Source: an uncultured Eggerthellaceae bacterium (GTDB taxonomy: Bacteria > Actinomycetota > Coriobacteriia > Coriobacteriales > Eggerthellaceae). Taken from it: a DNA stretch of 64,000 nt. The position numbers and the translations under genes were made by a program. The DNA lies in the NCBI GenBank assembly GCA_934617065.1, contig CAKTTY010000003.1, forward strand, positions 131,803-195,802, given 5' to 3'. Positions 16,580 through 25,236 of the stretch are shown here, piece by piece (the first letter of the stretch is position 1; each line of letters starts with the position of its first letter). Under the pieces are notes generated by a model. It did not search any database. It was not told where the DNA came from and was given only the letters and a program-made list of their open reading frames with translations.

Positions 16580-16608
16580 GGGGAGCCCGGAATCAAACCG
16601 AGCTCCCC
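16580..16608. terminator. Hairpin between convergent flavodoxin and methyltransferase genes
   Basis: GGGGAGC and GCTCCCC form a stem around an AATCAAAC-containing loop. There is no T-run on either side, so termination strength is uncertain. The position between two converging stops suggests a bidirectional terminator. Confidence 0.5.
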
Positions 16609-16622
16609 ATCTCGCATGAGCG

Positions 16623-17363
16623 TTACCTCTTACGCAGCACCACCATGATGGTGTTAAGGTACTCGAGCGCACCGGCCCTCACTGCCGAAGCGTCACATCT
16701 TGCGTACTCGTTGTCGCAGGAAAGCCAATCGGCCCAAGCTTCTTCCGTGCACTGCATTTCCCGCATTCCCAAAATGTCGGCATTTTTCGATTGCTCAAAA
16801 ATAGCCTTCCACCAGGGAATATCGTGAATATAATCCAGTTGATCAGGCGTCCATGACTCAAGTAGGCATGCCGGCGGGTTAGCGCGGCAATCGCGCTTCA
16901 TGCCGGGAAAGCATAGCGCGACGATCCCGCCGCGCTTCACATATGGCAATAGCTTTGCATCCAGATACTCCGCGCTGCGGCCGAAATAGTTATACGAGTC
17001 GATGCTCACCACCGCATCGAAGAACCCTTCCGCAAAAGGCAGTCCCTCCGAAGCATCAGCTTTAACGGGAACGATTTGCCGATTGGTCAATCCGAGGGTT
17101 TTGAAAAAACGCATGTTTTCGGTTGGATTGCTCCAAAGATCGACAGCATAGGCAACGCATCCGAACTCCCTGGCCAGCAATGCTGTGGTTATTCCGGTGC
17201 CACTGCCCAAATCCAGCACAACGGAACTCGGAGAAACAGCCTCATTACCGACAATCTCATTGGTGGTTAACAGCATCTCCTCGCATAGCTTGAGTGGATT
17301 GGGCCCCATTATTTTGGACAAAACAATATCTTGCGAGAAGCTGTTCGCTTTTGGGAACTGCAT
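16623..17363 (-). CDS. Class I SAM-dependent methyltransferase
   Basis: 246 residues. VVLDLGSGTGITTALLAREF is motif I (SAM binding), AVDLWSNP supplies the acidic residue after strand 2, VKADASEGLPFAEGFFDAVV is motif II/III, and VKRGGIVALCFPGMK is the post-III region. This is a UbiE/YcgJ-like Rossmann methyltransferase. LPFAEGFFDAVVSIDSYNYF is typical of enzymes acting on small molecules, but the substrate is not evident. AAAGGAAATAACC precedes the ATG. It is a single gene convergent with flavodoxin. Confidence 0.85.
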   Translation of the reverse strand: MQFPKANSFSQDIVLSKIMGPNPLKLCEEMLLTTNEIVGNEAVSPSSVVLDLGSGTGITTALLAREFGCVAYAVDLWSNPTENMRFFKTLGLTNRQIVPVKADASEGLPFAEGFFDAVVSIDSYNYFGRSAEYLDAKLLPYVKRGGIVALCFPGMKRDCRANPPACLLESWTPDQLDYIHDIPWWKAIFEQSKNADILGMREMQCTEEAWADWLSCDNEYARCDASAVRAGALEYLNTIMVVLRKR

Positions 17364-17759
17364 GGTTATTTCCTTTTCTATAAAGAACGTATTAGCGAAT
17401 CAAAAAAGCTGAACGAAGCGCGCAATAAAAAAACACAGCAGCACATAAGCCGCGCCCATTGATGGCTGCAGAAAAAGAAGCCTCATGAAAAGAAGGCAGG
17501 CTGCAATGCGATAAGCCAATTTCGGGGCATTTTCCCGATTCGCATCAGTGATGAGCACCCACGAAATGGATCGCAAGCATTCTATTCAGTTGCGCGTTCT
17601 TTATAGAACAGTGACCAAAAAGACATCCCCTTTTAGGATTTCATAAAGGCACAATAGGCCTTTGCTTAAAAACCAGTATGGCACGGCGGATTTATCGCTT
17701 CAATAAGCAAAGAGCAACCGCCGACAAAAGTCGCTGGGAGCAAAGCGCCCGTTTCTTAA
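17364..17759. other. Intergenic region without a recognised gene
   Basis: About 400 bp. I see no credible ORF with a ribosome site on either strand. It must contain the promoter of the methyltransferase gene (minus strand), but no clear -35/-10 pair stands out. ATCCCCTTTTA at about 17619-17629 also occurs at about 28847-28857, in both cases roughly 200-260 bp upstream of a minus-strand gene. Confidence 0.4.
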
Positions 17760-17792
17760 GTGGGAAAATGGGACCTGTCCCTATATTCCCAC
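17760..17792. repeat. REP-like palindrome, copy 4 (overlaps a stop codon)
   Basis: GTGGGAAAATGGGACCTGTC followed by CCTATATTCCCAC. The TAG of the ATP-grasp gene (17781-17783) and its last three codons (V-G-I) are inside the repeat. Confidence 0.88.
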
Positions 17793-18938
17793 GCAGAACT
17801 GAGTTAGGTCGGCTTCGCGGAGAAAAGCTCGCTCGGCCTCGTCATCTTCTTCGGTTTCCAGGAAGATGAAGCCCAAGGCGCCTGTTTGCTGAGGATCAAA
17901 ACGATAAAACGCTTGCAGGCCCTCGAAGTGCGAAAGGAACCCATCGTAGTCGAAACCGCATTTCCCGGCCGCCAATTCTTCGGGAGCAGGAAGATATCCC
18001 ATACAGTACAGTTTGCCTTCCTTGCCGCTCAGCAACTCATTCCAGCTGGGCTTTATATCGCGCAAGTAGTAATCATACGTATGGAAACCGTAGGCATGAT
18101 AGGCAACTTCGGTGCCGCAAATGCCCGCAAAACGCAGCGGGTTGAACTCGATGGGCGTAATTTCGCCATCTTTCATGCGAGCCTCCACATGCACAGGGAA
18201 GTTCTTCGCACCGACATACCCGTTTACCTCCGTGAGCCACGAGGCAAACGCCGGAGCATATTCGCGGATCACCGAAGCACCCGTGATGTAGCAGCGATCA
18301 CTCGTGTCGGCGGCATTGGCAAATTCATGGCGAAGCACATCGAGCACCACCGCTTCACCGTTTTCATCGAAGAAAGCATCGACCACAAATTCCGTGCCCT
18401 CCAAATACGACTCGACCACAAACGAGCCTTCGTCTAGAGCGCTTTTGGCATAGCGGGAACGCCACACTGCCATGTTTTCATCGATATCGGCGAGAGCCGC
18501 ATCCCACTGTTGGCGCGATTCGACAACGTACACGCCCACGCTGCAGTAGCCCACATTGGGTTTCAACACGAACGGCGCGCTGAAGTCTTCAAAGCATACT
18601 TCCTTAAGCTGAGCCGTGGGTATTTCACAGTACTCAAGGCTTGGGTACATTGGCGCCAGCAACTTGCGCATGCGCGCTTTATCTTTGAACGTGGCGATGG
18701 CCTCTGTTACGGCTTTGTCCTCAATATGCTGAGCGATCCAGCTAAAAGCATTTTCGGACGTGCAAATAAGACGTTCGCCTGCGTTTACGCGCGCAGCGAA
18801 TTCTTTATCTCCCAGCGCTTTGATGCTGTGACGCTCAAGAATCTTCTCGGCCATGCTGTTCAGCAGCACCGGCTCCTGGGTGCATTCCAAGTATTCAATA
18901 AGCTCCGGAGCAGCAAACGGCTCGTCAACGATCATCAT
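17781..18938 (-). CDS. ATP-grasp domain protein
   Basis: 385 residues. FKDKARMRKLLAPMYPSLEY starts the ATP-grasp fold, FVLKPNVGYCSVGVYVV is the nucleotide-binding glycine-rich loop with its lysine, and VVESYLEGTEFVVDAFF the hinge. HVEARMKDGEITPIEFNPLR carries the Mg-binding Glu and the E-x-N motif. The enzyme should ligate a carboxylate to an amine or thiol using ATP. The partner substrate is unknown and no biosynthetic neighbours are present. AAAGGA precedes the tandem ATG ATG start. The last codons and stop are provided by a REP-like repeat, so the native C-terminus may have been changed by that insertion. Confidence 0.85.
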   Translation of the reverse strand: MMIVDEPFAAPELIEYLECTQEPVLLNSMAEKILERHSIKALGDKEFAARVNAGERLICTSENAFSWIAQHIEDKAVTEAIATFKDKARMRKLLAPMYPSLEYCEIPTAQLKEVCFEDFSAPFVLKPNVGYCSVGVYVVESRQQWDAALADIDENMAVWRSRYAKSALDEGSFVVESYLEGTEFVVDAFFDENGEAVVLDVLRHEFANAADTSDRCYITGASVIREYAPAFASWLTEVNGYVGAKNFPVHVEARMKDGEITPIEFNPLRFAGICGTEVAYHAYGFHTYDYYLRDIKPSWNELLSGKEGKLYCMGYLPAPEELAAGKCGFDYDGFLSHFEGLQAFYRFDPQQTGALGFIFLETEEDDEAERAFLREADLTQFCVGI

Positions 18939-19080
18939 GAGCAGGTCCTTTCAATGCAGCTGAATTGCACGTTAATGCGAACAAGGACACTTTATCTTCT
19001 TCTTCGCCCAAGACGACAAGAAACCCAGCCCATGGCCACCCATCGCATAAAAAGCCCGCTACTGCACACGCACGGCATAA

Positions 19081-19112
19081 GTGGGAAAACGGGACCTGTC
19101 CCTATTTTCCCA
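19081..19112. repeat. REP-like palindrome, copy 5
   Basis: GTGGGAAAACGGGACCTGTC followed by CCTATTTTCCCA. It begins 12 bp beyond the stop of the M18 aminopeptidase gene and has the same orientation as copies 2 and 4. Confidence 0.88.
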
Positions 19113-19123
19113 ACCCAGCGTCT

Positions 19124-20476
19124 TTAACGCAGCGTGGCGGAATCGGCTCCGCTTATTTGAATGTCAGCATCGTAGAAGGCCCGTAGCGCACGAGTGGCGA
19201 GCATAACATCGCGTGCGCCGGCGGTTTCGTACGCCGAATGCATGGCAAGCTGGGCGCAGCCCACATCAACGCCATGCATGCTTGCCTGTATATTGGACAG
19301 ATTGCCCAAGGTTGAGCCACCCGCCATGTCACTGCGGTTCGCAAACCGCTGGAACGGTACGCTGGCGTTATTGCACACCGCGCAGAACACGGCACTGCTA
19401 AACGCATCGGTGCAGTACTTCTGGTTTGCTGCTTCTTTGACCACAATGCCCTGATTCAAATAAGCGCGATTACCCTCATCGCTCTTTTCGGGATGATTGG
19501 GGTGTACCGCATGGGCGTTGTCGCAGCTTATCAACAGGGAGCCTGCCAGTGCGCGGCGATACTCCTCGTCCGTACCGCCCAAAGCCCCATTCAAGCGCAT
19601 CAGCGTATCGGGCAAGAATGTGGACATGGCGCCCTGCTTGGTGTTGGACCCCACCTCTTCGTTGTCGAAGCAGCAGTACACCGAAATGCCGGAATCGTTA
19701 GAGCTCTGCAAAAACGCCTCAGCCGACGCGTAGGCGCACATAAGATCATCAAGCCTGGGGGCTGAAATGAATTCACCAGCCGCACCCCACATGCAAGGTG
19801 CCTGGCGATTCACCAAATACAGGTCGTGGCTCACTATCTGATCGGGACGAAGGCCCAGTTCATTGGCAAGAAACGATCGCAGTGTTTCTTTCTCCAGCGC
19901 TCCCGTGGAAACCACCGGGCACAAATCGATCCGTCGATTCGGAGCAAAGCCGTTGTTCACGCCATGATCCATATGAATAGCCAGGCTCGGAATAAGAGCC
20001 ACGTCCCTATTAAGCGAGACCAACCTGCTCTCAATGCGATTCCCCACCTGAACCATAACGCGGCCCGCAAGGGAAAGTGGACGATCAAACCAGGTGTAGT
20101 CGATCATTCCGCCATACGCCTCAACGTTTAAACGTCTGTACGAACCAGGGCCTTCCAAATCGGGCTGAGCCTTGATTTTGAACAGGGGCGAATCCGAATG
20201 CGAAGCGGTAATCTGAAAATGATAGCCTTCCGATACAGCACTACCCACCTTGAAGGCAATGATGCTCGAGCCGTTGCGCACAGTGTAGTAGCATCCCCCT
20301 GGCTTGCAGCTCCAGGTTTGCGCTTCGGGGAGAAAAACGAAACCCGCCCCATCCAATCGAGCACGCAGGGCAGACACCGCGTGAAATGCAGTGGGGCTTT
20401 CGCCAATAAAATCCAGCAAGCCTTCCGCTGCCTGGATTTCTTCATGCAACAAGCTTTTATCCGATTCCGCCAACAT
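19124..20476 (-). CDS. M18 family aminopeptidase (aspartyl aminopeptidase type)
   Basis: 450 residues from the ATG at 20476; an in-frame TTG at 20506 adds ten residues without a ribosome site. LLDFIGESPTAFHAVSALRA is the typical M18 N-terminus. QITASHSDSPLFKIK carries the first zinc His and Asp, CFDNEEVGSNTKQGA the catalytic Glu pair, and ISCDNAHAVHPNHPEKSDE with the final AMHSAYETAGARD complete the zinc site. These cytosolic di-zinc enzymes form large dodecamers and remove acidic or neutral N-terminal residues from peptides. Single gene, with a REP-like palindrome just downstream. Confidence 0.95.
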   Translation of the reverse strand: MLAESDKSLLHEEIQAAEGLLDFIGESPTAFHAVSALRARLDGAGFVFLPEAQTWSCKPGGCYYTVRNGSSIIAFKVGSAVSEGYHFQITASHSDSPLFKIKAQPDLEGPGSYRRLNVEAYGGMIDYTWFDRPLSLAGRVMVQVGNRIESRLVSLNRDVALIPSLAIHMDHGVNNGFAPNRRIDLCPVVSTGALEKETLRSFLANELGLRPDQIVSHDLYLVNRQAPCMWGAAGEFISAPRLDDLMCAYASAEAFLQSSNDSGISVYCCFDNEEVGSNTKQGAMSTFLPDTLMRLNGALGGTDEEYRRALAGSLLISCDNAHAVHPNHPEKSDEGNRAYLNQGIVVKEAANQKYCTDAFSSAVFCAVCNNASVPFQRFANRSDMAGGSTLGNLSNIQASMHGVDVGCAQLAMHSAYETAGARDVMLATRALRAFYDADIQISGADSATLR

Positions 20477-20753
20477 GCCAACCCGCTTTCTGCTCAAAAC
20501 AATCAAGACGTTTTCCCAACTAGTCTAACAGCTAGCAATTCGCTATTCGAAAGCAGCCACAATCGAAGTGAAGCTCGGGGTCAAGAGGTAGCGCGCGGTG
20601 CAAGCGTCGGCAAAAACCGATCCATCTAAACCAGGACCGAATTCCACCACCAACACCCAAGCGCCAAACGCAAAAGCACGCCCACTAACCCACCCCGCAA
20701 CCGCAGCAGCAGGCTTCTCCTCTATACTTGGAAGCATCGAGGCAAGGGAGATC

Positions 20754-22517
20754 ATGGGGAACCTAGAGCAGCATAAACAAAGCAGCCCAAAACGTCGGGT
20801 TTTGATTGTTGCTGCCTGCATTGCCGCAGCGACGTTTGCCCTCCTCATTTGCGCCGAGATCTTTCTTCCCAGCAAACCACCTTCGTTTTCCGGTCTCGGG
20901 TTTGGCCCTTCAAGCACAACGGGATTCATGGTGCTTCTGGGGCCGGCGCTTGCCGCATGGGCCTTTTCCATCTACGTACGCTGCCCTGACGCCACTATCC
21001 GCAACCAGCTTGTTACCATCGCCGCCCTATTAGCGTTTTGGCTGCTCGACGTTATCGTGAAGTACCCCATGAAAAGCGACCTGGGCACCTCTATATGCTG
21101 GTACCTCTATTACGTACCTATGTTATTTGTTCCTGCATTGGCCTTTACCTGCGCCCTTCGCGCCGCCGACTTCGATACCACCAAGGCAGGAAGAACCGCA
21201 CGCTCCATCGCTTTTGCGGGAAGTGCTCTACTTGCCCTGTTCGTGCTTACGAACAACCTCCACCATGCGGTATTTTCGTTCAGCTTCGACGATCCTGGCT
21301 GGAGCGGTAATTACCACTACGAGTGGGGCTATTGGCTCGTTGCTGTATGGTTCGTCTTGCTTTACGGAGCATTCTTTGCCTTACTATTCCCTGCCGCAAG
21401 AAAGCAGCTACGTCCTTCTTTTGCCCCTTTGGCGATTATCGCCGGCTTGGCAATTGCCTACAGCTTGCTCTACATCCTTCGGAACGCTCACTTCTTCAGC
21501 ACCAACCCGGCACTCACCTACACCATCCTTATTGTCGTAGCGGTCGAAATCACTCTCGCAACAGGGATTCTCCCTTCTTATGCGTGGTATCGGGAAACCT
21601 TCTACAAGCTCCCTTTCGATCTGAAAGTGCTGACAAGGAATGGAAAACCTGCCTACTCAACCGCACAAGCAAAGCCCCTTTCGCCCGAAACAGCAGAAAA
21701 GATAACCGAGCTTGGCACGCTCAACGGCGCTGCCGTAGACTTCCGCGTCCCCAGCAGCCCCCATACCCTCAAGCGCGCCTACGGCATCAGCGGTGGCACC
21801 GCATTGCTTTCCATCGATGTAAGTAAAAACGACGCCAGACGCACCGCACTCAAACAGCGAAAAGAAGACCTGGTCAATGCATCCGAACTGTTAAAGCGCA
21901 GCGCTACCATTCGCCAAGGCCTCGCATTACGAGAAGCAGAACGTGCCTTATTCGAGCAAATCAATAACTCGTTGGCAGAGAAAACCTCCGAAATCAATCG
22001 CCTTATCGATGAGCTTCCCGAAGACGACTCGCCAGAAAGTGCAGCAATCAGACGCCAGAACTTAACCCGAGTTAAATTCCTTGTCGCCTACTGCAAGCGT
22101 AAAGGGAGCCTTATCGTTGCTGAACGCGAAGGAGTTTCCTTCACCCAAGCACAAGTTGAACTGGTATTTACCGAAGCCGCAGCCGATTTCCGTTCCATGG
22201 GAATCGAAAGCGCCGCGCTCTTCCGATTGAGCGAACCCCTATCGCCCGCCATCATGGCTCACCTCTACGATTGCGCATACAACTTCGCCTCACTGGCATT
22301 TGAAATCAAAAACCCAACCCTGCTCTTATTCGGCGAAAACGATGAACGCAACGCCTTGATAGTTCGCATCGTTTTGCAATGCGAAGAACGCCGAGAGCTT
22401 GAGCCTTCACTTCAGAACTTCTGCAATAGCCTGACGAAAGCGGGCATCCGCAGCTGTCATCAAATTGAGGCAGACGAAATCGCCGTCAAAATCGAGCTGA
22501 AGGACAGCGCCCTATGA
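20754..22517 (+). CDS. Multi-TM sensor protein with degenerate histidine-kinase-like C-terminus
   Basis: 587 residues from the ATG at 20754 (AAGGGAG upstream). About eight to nine membrane helices fill residues 15-300, a layout like the 7TM/histidine-kinase N-terminal sensor region. A cytosolic segment then forms a long helical region (about 390-470, RRTALKQRKEDLVNASELLK onward). The C-terminal ~130 residues resemble the shape of a kinase ATPase domain, but I find no phosphoacceptor His motif, no N-box and no G-boxes. The TGA overlaps the ATG of the next gene by four bases (ATGA), so it is co-made with the kinase and probably works with it, either as the ligand sensor or as a pseudo-kinase partner. 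Confidence 0.7.
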   Translation: MGNLEQHKQSSPKRRVLIVAACIAAATFALLICAEIFLPSKPPSFSGLGFGPSSTTGFMVLLGPALAAWAFSIYVRCPDATIRNQLVTIAALLAFWLLDVIVKYPMKSDLGTSICWYLYYVPMLFVPALAFTCALRAADFDTTKAGRTARSIAFAGSALLALFVLTNNLHHAVFSFSFDDPGWSGNYHYEWGYWLVAVWFVLLYGAFFALLFPAARKQLRPSFAPLAIIAGLAIAYSLLYILRNAHFFSTNPALTYTILIVVAVEITLATGILPSYAWYRETFYKLPFDLKVLTRNGKPAYSTAQAKPLSPETAEKITELGTLNGAAVDFRVPSSPHTLKRAYGISGGTALLSIDVSKNDARRTALKQRKEDLVNASELLKRSATIRQGLALREAERALFEQINNSLAEKTSEINRLIDELPEDDSPESAAIRRQNLTRVKFLVAYCKRKGSLIVAEREGVSFTQAQVELVFTEAAADFRSMGIESAALFRLSEPLSPAIMAHLYDCAYNFASLAFEIKNPTLLLFGENDERNALIVRIVLQCEERRELEPSLQNFCNSLTKAGIRSCHQIEADEIAVKIELKDSAL

Positions 22518-23962
22518 GCCATCTGTTCAACATAAAATCAGTGGTTCTTATTGCGCTTATCATTCTGCTATTTGGGCTTATGGTCGGGCAAATGATCCAT
22601 GTGCTCTTTGTTGCCACACGGAAAGAAAACCGCAACCCTCGCGGGGCTGTCACCTATGAGTCACTTCTCCTTGCACATCTGCTTATAGCCTGCGCAACGG
22701 TATGCTCCGCTTACGCAAACCACGGTGCACTGCTGTTCCGTATGAAGATGATCTCGTTCCCCATCGAACCAATGATGTGGGTTAACGCCATTGCGCTTGC
22801 ACTGGGTCTCGTGCTCACTTTCGCCCATCGCCGCCCCATAATGATCCCTGAGCTTATAGTTCTTGCTACCTGCACGCCGCCCTTCATCGAAGCGGTTGGC
22901 ATCAACAGCTGGTTCATTCCCATACTAGACGCTTCGTTCTTCCTTTTCCGCGTGTCGTCTGCGCTAACCATGGATATCAAGCACCGCAGTTCCGCGATTA
23001 CGCAACTCTCTATCGGCGAAGCGGTAAAGAAGCTTCCCGAGGGCATTCTCTGCATTAATCGAAGCGAAGCGATTGTCCTTATGAACGAAAGCATGCGATC
23101 TTGCCTTCAAGCGCTCGGATTGGGCACCAGCCTCTCAGAGGGCTCTCTTATCTGGTCGGAGCTCACCAAACGCGCAACTGCAGGTAACCACACTCGTGAT
23201 GCCCTGCTTCCCGAAGGAATACGCCTAACCATATCGCCAAACGAAACCAGGTTCTTCATGCGTGATGAGGTGACACTGCATCGCACCTTATGCGAACGCA
23301 TCATGGCCATTGACGTCACGGTCGAGGAAGACCTCAACGAACGCCTGCATCTTGCCAACATTGAACTGGAAGAATCGAACCGCAAACTGAAGCAAGCCCT
23401 GACGCAGCTAGAAGAAACAGCCGCAGAAGAGGCATCGCTCGTCATGAAAACACGCGTCCACGACTCCATCGGCCAACGGATGACCATACTTCATCACTAC
23501 CTAGAATCAGATATTGATAATCCGGAAATCACCCGAAACATTTCCCGGCTTATGCACAATATCACCGACGATCTTGCCCGCACCTCCCCGGAGGGAAAAG
23601 ACGAGCTTGCCGCTCTTGCATCAGCCTTTGCTCTTGCAGGTACGAATATCCACATAGAGGGCACGCTGCCCGAAAACCCCAGCTCGGCAAATGCGATAGT
23701 TGGGATAATTCGAGAAGCAGCAACCAACGCACTCAAGCACGGCAGCGCCAAAAACGTCTATGTTCGCATAGCGGCCAAGCCATCGGAAACGAACCTGACC
23801 ATCTTCGATGACGGAGCCGGCGCTGCAGGCACGATTACCGATGGCTGCGGCATGCCCCAAATGCGCCGAGCGGCAGAAGCCCTCGGTGGCACCTTTGAGG
23901 TAAACGTACTGGCGCCTTTCACTGTATCGGCAACTATTCCCCATCAAGGAGCATCATCATGA
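22514..23962 (+). CDS. Membrane sensor histidine kinase (NarL-partner type)
   Basis: 482 residues. Five to six membrane helices occupy residues 8-152. A short PAS-like region (about 165-270, containing LPEGILCINRSEAIVLMNES) and a coiled coil ELEESNRKLKQALTQLEETA lead to MKTRVHDSIGQRM, where His316 is the likely phosphoacceptor. REAATNALKHG (Asn405) is the N-box and IFDDGAGAAGTITDGCGMPQ the G-box region of the HATPase domain. It should autophosphorylate in response to a membrane or extracellular cue and pass phosphate to the regulator encoded next. It overlaps both neighbours by four bases, so all three are translationally coupled. Confidence 0.88.
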   Translation: MSHLFNIKSVVLIALIILLFGLMVGQMIHVLFVATRKENRNPRGAVTYESLLLAHLLIACATVCSAYANHGALLFRMKMISFPIEPMMWVNAIALALGLVLTFAHRRPIMIPELIVLATCTPPFIEAVGINSWFIPILDASFFLFRVSSALTMDIKHRSSAITQLSIGEAVKKLPEGILCINRSEAIVLMNESMRSCLQALGLGTSLSEGSLIWSELTKRATAGNHTRDALLPEGIRLTISPNETRFFMRDEVTLHRTLCERIMAIDVTVEEDLNERLHLANIELEESNRKLKQALTQLEETAAEEASLVMKTRVHDSIGQRMTILHHYLESDIDNPEITRNISRLMHNITDDLARTSPEGKDELAALASAFALAGTNIHIEGTLPENPSSANAIVGIIREAATNALKHGSAKNVYVRIAAKPSETNLTIFDDGAGAAGTITDGCGMPQMRRAAEALGGTFEVNVLAPFTVSATIPHQGASS

Positions 23963-24579
23963 TCACCATCGTCATCGTTGAAGATCAGGGGATTCTCCGA
24001 GAATCACTCGCATGCACGCTCAACCTGCAGGAAGACATGCAGGTTGCCCGCGCGCTTTCCGATGCAGCAGACGCACTCGACGTAGTACGCGAAACGAATG
24101 CCAATCTTGCGCTTTTGGATGTATGCACCGAAAACGGATCGAGCGGAATCGCTGCAGCGAAGCAGATACGCGAAGCCTGCCCCGATACGAAAATCGTGAT
24201 TATGACAGGCATGCCAGAAATCACGTTCATCGAACAGGCAAAACTCGCTGGAGCTGACAGTTTCGTATATAAGAACGTTGGAACCGAAGAACTGCTGGGG
24301 ATTATTCGCTCAACCGCCAACGGCTACTCCACCTACCCGAATGCAACCCAGAGCATCTTCTCAGACGCTTCAGCGCTCAATGAAACAGAAATCAGCATCC
24401 TGCGATTGGTCTGTGAAGCAAAAACGCGTAAGGAAATTGCAGCTGAGCTTTATTTGAGCGAGGGCACAGTAAAGCGTCACATTTCTGAGATCTTGGCCAA
24501 AACGGGCTACGACAGCATTTTGCGCCTTGCCGTGCATGCGGTATCGCAGGGTCTTATCGTTCCGAAGATGGACAAATAG
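23959..24579 (+). CDS. NarL/LuxR-family response regulator
   Basis: 206 residues. Receiver domain residues 1-118: E8/D9, phosphoacceptor Asp54 in LALLDVCTENG, Thr83 in VIMTGM and Lys105 in VYKNV. A LuxR-type helix-turn-helix fills the C-terminus (LNETEISILRLVCEAKTRKE to LSEGTVKRHISEILAKTGYD). It is the output partner of the upstream kinase. The three lipoprotein genes 250 bp downstream on the same strand are natural candidates for its regulon, but no binding site is proven. Confidence 0.93.
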   Translation: MITIVIVEDQGILRESLACTLNLQEDMQVARALSDAADALDVVRETNANLALLDVCTENGSSGIAAAKQIREACPDTKIVIMTGMPEITFIEQAKLAGADSFVYKNVGTEELLGIIRSTANGYSTYPNATQSIFSDASALNETEISILRLVCEAKTRKEIAAELYLSEGTVKRHISEILAKTGYDSILRLAVHAVSQGLIVPKMDK

Positions 24580-24755
24580 ACCATCGTCAACGATAGGTAT
24601 CACACCCTTCGCCGTTTGGGCTTAATCCGCCGTTTTCAAGGCAAAACCAACCTACGAAATCACCAGATCAATACCCTTGTTTTGTTTTTGAGACACATGG
24701 CTCAAAAACGCTCTTTAACTGAGCCGCAGGTCACTTCTTCCAGCGCTTCCCTCAC

Positions 24756-24777
24756 GTCATCATGGAACCACGATGAC
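24756..24777. promoter_or_regulatory. Inverted repeat upstream of the lipoprotein genes
   Basis: GTCATC (24756-24761) and GATGAC (24772-24777) with additional TGG/CCA pairing inside. It sits about 50-75 bp before the first lipoprotein start and could be an operator for the adjacent response regulator or a 5' hairpin. Confidence 0.4.
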
Positions 24778-24829
24778 AAACATAGCTAGCCGCAAAAGCG
24801 GCGAGGGAGTCTGAGAGGATGTGGTTGCA

Positions 24830-25222
24830 ATGAAGGCAACGAAGAAGATCATCGCAGTTCTGGTATGCGCTTTTGCCCTGTGCTTCGCACTGGTGGGATG
24901 CGATTCTGGAGCCGAACAGTACAAGAAGAACTTCCAGGGCGACTGGGAGCTGGCAGGCCTGACCGAAGGCGATACCACCTATTCCGAGAGCGATATCGCC
25001 ATGCTTAAGGCATGGGGCATGGAAGTAAAGCTGTCCCTCAATGAAGACGAAACCATGGTTCTCGAGTACTTCGGCGAAACTGCCGAGGGCAACTGGGAGC
25101 CCAAGGATGCTACCACGTTCAAGATGACAGCGATGGGTGATTCGATTGATGGCAAGTTGGCCGACGGGATGATATCCATCGAAGTCGAAGGTGCCGAAAT
25201 GAAGTTCAAGAAGATGGAATAG
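24830..25222 (+). CDS. Small lipoprotein, unknown function
   Basis: 130 residues from the ATG at 24830; a GTG at 24821 adds three. The signal peptide KKIIAVLVCAFALCFALVGC has the lipobox LVGC with Cys24 as the lipidation site. The mature part is acidic with short beta strands (GDWELAGLTEG, MVLEYFGETAEGNWEPKD), a lipocalin-like or DUF5640-like pattern seen in small surface lipoproteins. It should sit on the outer face of the membrane. It is the first of three adjacent lipoprotein genes behind a two-component operon. Confidence 0.75.
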   Translation: MKATKKIIAVLVCAFALCFALVGCDSGAEQYKKNFQGDWELAGLTEGDTTYSESDIAMLKAWGMEVKLSLNEDETMVLEYFGETAEGNWEPKDATTFKMTAMGDSIDGKLADGMISIEVEGAEMKFKKME

Positions 25223-25236
25223 CGGGGTGAATGACA

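Noticed and set aside
24680..24715. Similarity of GGCTCAAAAA segments at 24.7 kb and 63.95 kb as a repeat family
   Set aside because: The match is only about 12 bases and flanks differ.
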